Shown: piece by piece, positions 14,522 to 21,949 of the stretch | Layout: the number at the start of each line of letters is the position of its first letter | Numbering within the stretch: position 1 is the stretch's first letter | Assembly: GCA_017545045.1 (NCBI GenBank) | Contig: JAFYDA010000037.1 | Span: 1-47,468, forward strand | Direction: 5' to 3' | Origin: Prevotella sp. | Lineage (GTDB): Bacteria > Bacteroidota > Bacteroidia > Bacteroidales > Bacteroidaceae | DNA length: 47,468 bases | Position numbers and translations under genes: made by a program | The notes under the pieces: generated by a model | Database searches by the model: none | What the model was told of the DNA's origin: nothing | The model's input: the letters and a program-made list of their open reading frames with translations, nothing else

Positions 14522-17500
14522 TTACTTGACAATAGCTTTCTTGCCGTTGATGATGTAGATGCCCTTGCGGAGTGAGCGGCTGTCGGTCATGCGACGGCCG
14601 GAGAGGTCGTAGACGGCAGATGCGGGAGCCGCCGAGGCCATGGCATCGCTGATGCCTGTCACGACGGGCTGTTCGACGGCAACGGCATAGCTTGACGTGA
14701 GGTTAGCCAGGCCGATAGTGGGAACGTTCGTCACATAGACGTCGGCGGCACCGTCAGGATAGCGGCCAGCCGTCTCATCGGCCTTCATGGCGGTGTAGGT
14801 GAAGCGGTCGGTCCACGACTCGTCGGCTGCTGTGAGCAGTACGTCACCCCCGTCGGCATCGAGCTTGAAGGAGGCGTGAAGCTGTGACTGCTGGTCGAGC
14901 TTGTCGCACCAAATGATGAGATAGCCGTGGGCGGGAATGATGGTAGAAGCCTCCGTGTCGGTTTGTACAATCTGGAACTTCGTAGGCTTTTCTGCGTTGT
15001 CGCTCAGGTACATGCCGGCCACGTCGATGGCGTTGTCCGTGGTGTTGTAAAGCTCTACCCAGTCATCGCGCTTGAAGTATTCGTTGACGTAGATGCCGTT
15101 GTTGGCACTCACCTCGTTGATGCGCACGGGAGCAATGCCCTGTGTGGCCATTTCTTCGTCAGTGAGCGGAGAGAACTTGGCCGTGATGCCGACGGAGTTT
15201 TCTTCAGGCAATGCTATCTCTGCGTCTTTGCTGATGATAGTGCCGTCTTTTTCCCATCCGTCGAAGCGGTAGCCTCCCGGTGTCTCCACGCGGAGCTGTA
15301 CGGGGGCGAAGAGGTGACCGTCGAAGTCGGAGTAGGGAACGGCAATGCCGTTGACAAAGAGACGGGCGCTCTCAACATCAGCCTTCAGCGTGACATTCAG
15401 CTTGGCCGCATCCTTGAGCATCATGGGCCCAAACTGCTGCATGGCATCTGTCATCTTGTCGGAACGTCCTCTCAGCTGGTTCTTGATGTCGTTGGCACAG
15501 CGTTCAGGATCGTGTCCGTCGTTAATGCCCTGGTGCTTCATCAGCTGACACATGGGCTGCACTTTCTCCAGCAGTTCGTCGACGATGTCGTTAGCACGGT
15601 CTGGTTCAAAGACGCTGCCTGCCACGAGGCAGAAGGTATCGATGAACTTGCGGCGGTAGTCATCGTTGTTGAGCAGGTTCAGGAAGAGGTTGACGAAGTC
15701 CTTGTTGTAGCTTGTCCTCGGTGCCGTCTTGTCATCCTTGAACTTGGCGAAGTTGGTAAAGGGATTGGCGTCGCTGTTGTCCCAGCAGCCACGGAAAGCG
15801 TAGTCCAGGTCGAAGCTGACAAAGCGGTAGCGTCCGTCGTTGCGGCTGCGATAGGCCTTGATGTTGTTGTCGGGCCAGTCGTCGTTATAGAGGAAGAACG
15901 TGACGGCCATGTAATTGGTGAACTCATCAATGTCGAGCAGCGTCTTCAGCTCTTCGTAGGAGCTGGCATCTGTGGCCTGCTGGCCGAGTTCGAAGATACG
16001 CTTGATGACGATGTCGTCGCCGTTCTTCATCGTCATGTTTTCAAGTGCGTCAAGCTCCTCGTCATCGTAGCCCCAGTTGGCGTAGGCAAAATTGTCGTTG
16101 TTGGGTTCGCGCATGTTGAACACACCGCGCAACTGACCGTTCACGTATTCAATGACCGGCACATACGACTGCACGTCGACATCGATGCCAGAGCGCTGGA
16201 TGATGGTCTCCAGGGCAGGATCCATGAAGCGGGCGTTGTGCTCCCAGATGTCGTTGCCGCCGTTGCGGATGAGCAGCACCTTGTTGCGGTTGTAGGGCTT
16301 CTGTGGGAAGAACGGGTAGTCGAAACGGTTTTGACCGTCGAAGATCTTGCTTGATTTCAGCTTGAACGAGCGATATTGCTGTGAGCGCGTGTAACCGCCC
16401 GAAGCACAGATATTCACATCCTGGTTGAACAGCATCTCACCCTCGGGCGACAGATAGCTGAAGTTCACGGGACGGTCCCAGTCGCAGTTGTAGTTCTTGG
16501 GCCAGCTCTGGCCATTACCAGTTTTGCCGTTGGTGCCGTCGCCGTCGCAGTCGAAGCCAATCTTCGGGTCGGTAAAGAATTTCTTGTCGCCTACAATGGA
16601 GATGACGGGCAACGTATATTCGTTGTTGGTCTTGATATAGCTGCGGGTGACGGGAACGCTGGGCAGACAGCCGTTCTGGAACAGACGGAAGGTGTAGTTT
16701 GTGGTGCTTGACACGGTGAACTCGCCGTCCGTGCTCTCCTTGCTGGCTATTTCCTCCTCGTCGCTGTCGTATGACTCCCACGAGATATTGTCGAAATAGA
16801 AGTTGTTGTCGCTCTTCTTCATGCTGTTCAGGTTGAAGGCAATGGTCTGTAGCGAGTAGGTCACTTCGCCTCCGCCGCCCCAGCCACCCCAGCCGCCCCA
16901 GCCGCCGTTCTCGCCGGCCAGATTGGAGGTGACGGTGCCTTCATAGCTGATTTCCGTCCACTCGGTGGTGACGTCATAGTTGCCGTCGAGCATGCCGTTG
17001 TCGATGTAGTCGCCAGGTGTCCTATGAGCCTGAACGCTGATGTGCGTGGCCTTGTCGGCCTTGACCATCATGCTGAAGCGATAATGTTCGCCCGTTTTCC
17101 ATATATGGTCCGGGGTATAGACGAAGAACTGTGTTGTCCAGTCGTTGGCAGCGCCAGCCACGGAGTGAACCTTCACACCGCGTGAGCCATCGATGCCTAC
17201 GCCGTCGTTGATGCGGTTGACATCGCCACCGCCGTTGCCATCGCGGCAGACGAAGCAAGAAGCATCACTACCTTCGCAGTTGCCGTTCTTCACCCATTGT
17301 TTCCATGGCGACACGGCTTCTTCTGCCAGCGGGGCGGTAGGCAGGCTGCCATCGGTGGTGTACATGAGCCTGGCTCCCTCTGGAATCTCCACTTTCACGG
17401 TGATTGAACCATCGAACAAGCGACTGTCTTCGCTGACGTAGGGAGCCCCTAAGCGTTCAGAGGCAAACGTGGCCGTGGCGTTGCTTTCGCCCGGCGTGGC

Positions 17501-17920
17501 GTCGGCCGTCCATCCCCATTCCTCGCCGCCGTCAGTCGTGCGGGCGTAGGCGGTGCGGCTCAGAGCCTCGGGATAGTCCTGGCTTGTCAGTATCTCACCG
17601 CTGTTATCGCTCAGATAGATGACGCCACCGTCGCAGTTGAGCTTGAAAGGTGCCTGTGACGTATTGATGTCGTTAGAGCCGAGCCATACGACCTTGAAGC
17701 CTTTGGCAGGAACGCTGCCGATGTCGGCGGGCAACTGCCATCGCTGCAAGTCGTCCGAATTGTCGCTCAAATACATGCCGGCTAAATTGACGGCCTCATC
17801 GGATGGGTTATACAACTCTATCCAACTGTCGAAATTGATGGCGGGACTCATGGCGACTCCCGCATTGGAAGCCATCAGTTCATTGATGACCAGAATCACA
17901 GAAACTAAAGAAGAAAACAT
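14522..17920 (-). CDS. large secreted CotH-kinase-like protein with nested CBM and sorting tail
   Basis: A 1132-aa multidomain protein. The order is: lamin-tail-like (LTD) domain about 11-150; chitobiase/hexosaminidase C-terminal-type Ig domain 163-431, interrupted at about 207-383 by a CBM4/9-like module (VGIDGSRGVKV, ANDWTTQFFV, NNFYFDNISWE); CotH domain about 430-880 (MREPNNDNFAY, SFDLDYAFRGCWDNSDANPF); a beta domain; a second LTD domain (RINEVSANNG, YNTTDNAIDVAGMYLSDN); and a C-terminal tail YDLSGRRM then LRKGIYIINGKKAIVK, a type IX secretion-like signal. A Gly-Trp-rich run (339-351) lies in the CBM. The N-terminus is odd: only MFSSLVSVILV precedes the LTD domain, without a clear signal peptidase site, and an in-frame stop lies just upstream. 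CotH relatives phosphorylate proteins; the role here is unknown. Confidence 0.85.
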   Translation of the reverse strand: MFSSLVSVILVINELMASNAGVAMSPAINFDSWIELYNPSDEAVNLAGMYLSDNSDDLQRWQLPADIGSVPAKGFKVVWLGSNDINTSQAPFKLNCDGGVIYLSDNSGEILTSQDYPEALSRTAYARTTDGGEEWGWTADATPGESNATATFASERLGAPYVSEDSRLFDGSITVKVEIPEGARLMYTTDGSLPTAPLAEEAVSPWKQWVKNGNCEGSDASCFVCRDGNGGGDVNRINDGVGIDGSRGVKVHSVAGAANDWTTQFFVYTPDHIWKTGEHYRFSMMVKADKATHISVQAHRTPGDYIDNGMLDGNYDVTTEWTEISYEGTVTSNLAGENGGWGGWGGWGGGGEVTYSLQTIAFNLNSMKKSDNNFYFDNISWESYDSDEEEIASKESTDGEFTVSSTTNYTFRLFQNGCLPSVPVTRSYIKTNNEYTLPVISIVGDKKFFTDPKIGFDCDGDGTNGKTGNGQSWPKNYNCDWDRPVNFSYLSPEGEMLFNQDVNICASGGYTRSQQYRSFKLKSSKIFDGQNRFDYPFFPQKPYNRNKVLLIRNGGNDIWEHNARFMDPALETIIQRSGIDVDVQSYVPVIEYVNGQLRGVFNMREPNNDNFAYANWGYDDEELDALENMTMKNGDDIVIKRIFELGQQATDASSYEELKTLLDIDEFTNYMAVTFFLYNDDWPDNNIKAYRSRNDGRYRFVSFDLDYAFRGCWDNSDANPFTNFAKFKDDKTAPRTSYNKDFVNLFLNLLNNDDYRRKFIDTFCLVAGSVFEPDRANDIVDELLEKVQPMCQLMKHQGINDGHDPERCANDIKNQLRGRSDKMTDAMQQFGPMMLKDAAKLNVTLKADVESARLFVNGIAVPYSDFDGHLFAPVQLRVETPGGYRFDGWEKDGTIISKDAEIALPEENSVGITAKFSPLTDEEMATQGIAPVRINEVSANNGIYVNEYFKRDDWVELYNTTDNAIDVAGMYLSDNAEKPTKFQIVQTDTEASTIIPAHGYLIIWCDKLDQQSQLHASFKLDADGGDVLLTAADESWTDRFTYTAMKADETAGRYPDGAADVYVTNVPTIGLANLTSSYAVAVEQPVVTGISDAMASAAPASAVYDLSGRRMTDSRSLRKGIYIINGKKAIVK

Positions 17921-17951
17921 TTTTAATGTTCTATTTTACGGTTATTTAGCG

Positions 17952-17960
17952 GCAAAATTA
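17952..17960 (-). promoter_or_regulatory. -7 box for the CotH gene
   Basis: On the minus strand this reads TAATTTTGC, matching TAnnTTTG, 32 nt before the ATG at 17920. It is divergent from the promoter at 17982-18011. No convincing -33 box is visible on this strand. Confidence 0.5.
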
Positions 17961-17981
17961 CGAAAAAAAACATCGATGCTT

Positions 17982-18011
17982 TTTGTTTTTATATAATTAT
18001 TTGTATCTTTG
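17982..18011 (+). promoter_or_regulatory. promoter of the 18044 gene
   Basis: TTTG at 17982-17985 and TATCTTTG at 18004-18011 are 18 nt apart. The -7 box is followed by CATCG and the ATG at 18044. The match to the Bacteroidetes consensus is good, with slightly short spacing. Confidence 0.7.
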
Positions 18012-18043
18012 CATCGTATTCTAAAACTTTTGAGATAAATATT

Positions 18044-21000
18044 ATGAATTACAAACTACTACTACTTACCGGGTTAGCCTTTGTTGTGGCCATTGCATCG
18101 AAGGCTCAGGACGTTACAGAAGTAACAGCAACCTATATCAAGAATGCTTCTTTCGAAGCCGACAATATTGCGGGACTCTCGGCTGAAAACAATTCTGCCG
18201 ACGGACTGCGCGGCTACAAAGTCAGTGCTCCCAAGGAATGGACGGTGAACAACAGCGCGAATGCCGTCAGCCTCATCGTGACGAAGGACTGCTACACCGA
18301 CAACAACTTCGGCAAGGTGACGACGCTGGCCGACGGCAACCAGGCTTACTACCTGCGCATGGGCTGGAGTATCGGCTCCACTACCGTTCGCCAGACCATC
18401 AGTAACCTGCCAAAGGGAAAGTACAGACTGACGGCCAGTGTGCGCTCAGGCTACGCCAACTCTGCCTTTTCAACATTTGCACTGACGGCAGCAGGAAAGA
18501 ACACGACGGTCGGCTTCAGTCAGGGCAGTACGGGATGCTTTGCGTCCATGCCCTGGAATACGGAGACGTTGAATTTCGAGCAGACGACCGACGGCAGTGC
18601 CACGATTGGCTTTGACGTGACATGGCTCTCGGGCGGTTCGTGCGTCATGTTCGACCACGTGCAGTTGTTCAGTCTGCCCGATGACTACGTGGAGCCGGCT
18701 GGTCCCACGGAGGTCGATGTCGACAGCCCTACAGAGGGCGTCGTGCTTGGCGATTTCGTTGCTGAGGGAACGATGAAAAACGACCTGCTACAGATGCTGG
18801 CAAACTTCGCCACCTATCTGAAGAACGACTTCAAGGACTGTGTGGCTCCCAACAGTATCGACGAGGTGTGTGGCGCATTCATGACCACAGGCGATGGTGA
18901 CAACACCATGAAGAACAACGAGTCGGGCGTACGTTCCAATGCCGACCTGTCGATGATCTGTGCCTTCCTTGTGAAGTACGGTAAAGGCAAGGTGACACTG
19001 CCTGAAGGTGTGACATGGGAAGATTTGGAGACGATGGCCATGAAAAGCCTCGTCTTTGCCTACTCAACCCATAAGGCCAACAAGCTGAAGGTATGTTCCG
19101 GCAATACTTACTGGGGCTCGACCTCCACCAGCGACTATGTGTGGGAAAGCTCACTCTGGGCCATGTCAGTGGCTTATAGCGCCTTCTTCCAGTGGGACAA
19201 GCTCAACGACGGCCAGAAAAACTACATCTATCAGCTGCTGAAAGCTGAGTGCAACTACGAACTGAACCGCTCCATCCCCACAGGTTATGCCGGCGACACC
19301 AAGGCAGAGGAGAACGGATGGGAGGCTGACGTGCTGGCTGCCACCTTAGGCCTGTTCCCCAACGATGAACTGGCACCGCAGTGGTTTGCCCGCCTGCGCG
19401 AATTTGCTATTAACAGCTATTCGCAGAAAGACGATGCCACGGACGCTACCGTCATTGACCCGGACTATGACACCAAGACCGTGAAAGACCTTTATAAAGG
19501 CAAGAACCTGTATGATGACTACACGCTGCAGAACCACAGCTACTTCCACACGTCTTATCAGAACGTGGTCATCCAGGAGCTGGGTGAGGCTGCCTTGGCA
19601 CTGAAACTCTTCCAGAAAGGATTGTACGGCACAGAGCAGTGGAAGACTAACGCCTTGATGCACAACAACGACAAAGTGATGCAGGAGGTGCTCTACTGGC
19701 TGGCATTGGCCGACGGCGAGCTGGCCATGCCCAACGGCAACGACTGGAGCCTGTTCCTCTACGACCAAATCACGTCCTACAGTACTAACGCCTGCTTCCT
19801 GCGCGACCCGCATGCACTGATGCTTGAGAACCTGGCCTACAAGATGATCAAGGCACGTCAGCAGACAACGACCGACGGATCATGGCTGTTGCGTCCAGAT
19901 GTAGGTGCCCGCCGCATGGGTGTTGAGGCTCACCGCGTGATGATGACGTGGCTGATGCACGAGGTGCTCTCCACGGCCGACCTCGACGCTACCTCGTGGG
20001 ACGACTTCCTAAGCACGTTCTCGGGCGCGAAAGTTTTCTCTTCGCAGAACATTGTCCGTGCTTCCACGCCCGACCGTTTCACCTGCTTCTCATGGAGCGA
20101 GGGGCTGAAGAGCTATACGGGATACATCGCCGCCAACTCGGTGGACAAGAACAAGATTATCGTGCCCTTCCGTGCAAACAATACGGGTAATTTCCTTGGA
20201 TGGTACGAACTGGACGGCAAAGGCACCAACGCTACCCCCGTCGTGAGTGGCCGTTATCAGCTTGACGGCAACGCCTACACCATGAACGGTGAACTGAAAA
20301 CCAACGACGCTGCGCTGAACAACCGTTTTGCCATTTACTCTACGCCAGGTAACGCCGTCATTTATTTGGACTATGTAACTGCAGCTGCCAATGCCACTAT
20401 CAAGAGTGAGAAGGGAGGACTGATGGCCATCAGCGTCGATGAACTGACAAAGACCAAACGCACCCTGTATACGGCCGACGGTACCATACAGTCTGACGGC
20501 AGCACGCTTTCCTTCTTGAATGGCCCGTGGGTGAACATCGACAACGCTTTGGGTGTTACCGTTGCGGGTGAGAAACAGATGGCTTTCGGCGAACGCGCTA
20601 ACAATAACTCCATCATGACGGCGAAACTCTATACGTCGTATAGCAACAAGAGCCGCAGCGTCAAGCAGAACGACGTCGTTGACCGTCGCGCCATCGTCTA
20701 CTATTCAAATGTAGATGCGGAGACAACGGCCCAGCTGTCGGCTCTTAATGCGCAACTGACAACGACTACTGGCTGGAACGGCATGATTGCCTTCGATCCA
20801 GACCTGACCGCCTATCTACTACTTTCGAACTTTACTGGCGACACGTCGTGCGAGGTGAGCGATGCGATGACAGCATTAGGCGCTCCCGTGTTTGCCGTGA
20901 AGACAACCATCAGCGACAGTAAGTCTGCTGCCACGTTCAGTGCCGAGAAGAACAACTCCGTGGCGGGCACCATCCATTTCTTTATCAGCGGAACAGACGT

Positions 21001-21748
21001 AGAGGCTACTCAGAGCGACGGCGACCCGACATCCATTACGCTTAAAAACCTGAGCAAGGGCAAAAACGTCATTACCATCACTGCGGCGGGCAGCAAACGA
21101 GAAGTGACGCTCGGCCAGCAAGAGGTGAAGGTACGGCTGGTGGATGATAAGCTGCAAGTGGATGCTACCATCGGGCGCACACTCTCAAACACTTGCTGGA
21201 ATACCTTTTGTCTGCCGTTCTCACAGACTGGCGAACAAGTCAGGGAGGCTTTCGGCAGTGACTTTTCGCTGAAGCAATATGCCTCGGTCAGCGACAACAC
21301 CATGACCTTCACAGATGCGAGTGAGATTGTGGCAGGCAAGCCTTATCTCGTCAGACCGACGACAACGGTGGAGAATCCGACGTTCACCGACATTACCGTC
21401 ACCGCCACTGAGGGCACTGTCGATGGCGATAGCAATTTCAAGTTCGTGGGACTGTTGTCGCAGAAGAGCTACGCAGAACTGGCTGCCAATCCAGCCTATC
21501 TGGCTAAGGACGGCAGCGTCAAGCGACTCTCCACTGACGGTTCGCTGCCTGCTTTAAGTGCTTATTTCAGCGTCGCCGTTCCAGAATCTGCTCGTCTAAT
21601 AATCGATGGCGAAGCGACCTCTCTCATCTCGGTAGACAAAGCTAACGGGCAGGAGGTTAAGAAACTCTACGATTTGAGCGGACGTCAGGTACAGCAACCA
21701 GGAACTGGTATCTATGTAGCTGGCGACAAGAAGGTGATCAAAAAATAA
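18044..21748 (+). CDS. large secreted toroid/beta-sandwich protein, polysaccharide-lyase-like, unclassified
   Basis: A 1234-aa exported protein. A signal peptide ends near IASKAQD. An N-terminal beta-sandwich of carbohydrate-binding type covers about 25-210 (NASFEADNIAGLS through VMFDHVQLFS). A helical region, about 240-660, has repeated helix pairs and the segments ENGWEADVLAATLGLFPNDE and YTLQNHSYFHTSYQN, resembling an alpha/alpha-toroid glycan-degrading fold with a possible His/Tyr site. About 670-1000 is beta-rich (GNFLGWYELDG, FLNGPWVNIDNALGV), as in lyases with toroid plus sandwich architecture. The C-terminal part (WNTFCLPFSQ, ASEIVAGKPYLVRP) is a domain common in Bacteroidales surface proteins and ends with a sorting tail (YDLSGRQV, GIYVAGDKKVIKK). 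I cannot assign a CAZy family and do not claim activity. Confidence 0.75.
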   Translation: MNYKLLLLTGLAFVVAIASKAQDVTEVTATYIKNASFEADNIAGLSAENNSADGLRGYKVSAPKEWTVNNSANAVSLIVTKDCYTDNNFGKVTTLADGNQAYYLRMGWSIGSTTVRQTISNLPKGKYRLTASVRSGYANSAFSTFALTAAGKNTTVGFSQGSTGCFASMPWNTETLNFEQTTDGSATIGFDVTWLSGGSCVMFDHVQLFSLPDDYVEPAGPTEVDVDSPTEGVVLGDFVAEGTMKNDLLQMLANFATYLKNDFKDCVAPNSIDEVCGAFMTTGDGDNTMKNNESGVRSNADLSMICAFLVKYGKGKVTLPEGVTWEDLETMAMKSLVFAYSTHKANKLKVCSGNTYWGSTSTSDYVWESSLWAMSVAYSAFFQWDKLNDGQKNYIYQLLKAECNYELNRSIPTGYAGDTKAEENGWEADVLAATLGLFPNDELAPQWFARLREFAINSYSQKDDATDATVIDPDYDTKTVKDLYKGKNLYDDYTLQNHSYFHTSYQNVVIQELGEAALALKLFQKGLYGTEQWKTNALMHNNDKVMQEVLYWLALADGELAMPNGNDWSLFLYDQITSYSTNACFLRDPHALMLENLAYKMIKARQQTTTDGSWLLRPDVGARRMGVEAHRVMMTWLMHEVLSTADLDATSWDDFLSTFSGAKVFSSQNIVRASTPDRFTCFSWSEGLKSYTGYIAANSVDKNKIIVPFRANNTGNFLGWYELDGKGTNATPVVSGRYQLDGNAYTMNGELKTNDAALNNRFAIYSTPGNAVIYLDYVTAAANATIKSEKGGLMAISVDELTKTKRTLYTADGTIQSDGSTLSFLNGPWVNIDNALGVTVAGEKQMAFGERANNNSIMTAKLYTSYSNKSRSVKQNDVVDRRAIVYYSNVDAETTAQLSALNAQLTTTTGWNGMIAFDPDLTAYLLLSNFTGDTSCEVSDAMTALGAPVFAVKTTISDSKSAATFSAEKNNSVAGTIHFFISGTDVEATQSDGDPTSITLKNLSKGKNVITITAAGSKREVTLGQQEVKVRLVDDKLQVDATIGRTLSNTCWNTFCLPFSQTGEQVREAFGSDFSLKQYASVSDNTMTFTDASEIVAGKPYLVRPTTTVENPTFTDITVTATEGTVDGDSNFKFVGLLSQKSYAELAANPAYLAKDGSVKRLSTDGSLPALSAYFSVAVPESARLIIDGEATSLISVDKANGQEVKKLYDLSGRQVQQPGTGIYVAGDKKVIKK

Positions 21749-21763
21749 ATCGGGAAAAGAGCA

Positions 21764-21949
21764 ATGAAGAAGAATAATAGATATATAACACCTCAGCTGG
21801 AGGTGATAGAAAATTGGTTGGAGCACAACCTGATGGCGGGCTCCAACCAACTGAATGACATGGCGTCAGAAATAGAATTCTACTTCGACACGATGGACGA
21901 AGGCAACGGCAGTGATGCTGCTGCCAGGTCATTTGACTTCGAAGTCTAA
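21764..21949 (+). CDS. small Bacteroidales peptide with YxxPxxEV...LMAGS pattern
   Basis: A 61-aa peptide beginning MKKNNRYITPQLEVIENWLE and then HNLMAGS, with an acidic, aromatic C-terminal half ending RSFDFEV. It resembles a recurrent group of short uncharacterised Bacteroidales peptides that share KxYxxPxxEV, a leader-like helix, and an (L/M)AGS block. A GGGAAAAG ribosome-binding region precedes the ATG, and the gene starts 15 nt after the toroid protein, so it is probably co-transcribed. Its 3' end overlaps the convergent GH3 gene by 21 nt. The AGS block could be a processing point, but no maturation enzyme or exporter is nearby. Function unknown. Confidence 0.7.
   Translation: MKKNNRYITPQLEVIENWLEHNLMAGSNQLNDMASEIEFYFDTMDEGNGSDAAARSFDFEV

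Noticed and set aside
14927-16354. A 475-codon open frame opposite the CotH gene
   Set aside because: Same reasoning: it mirrors a strong coding region, has a Val/Glu/Asp-rich composition typical of antisense translation and no recognisable features.
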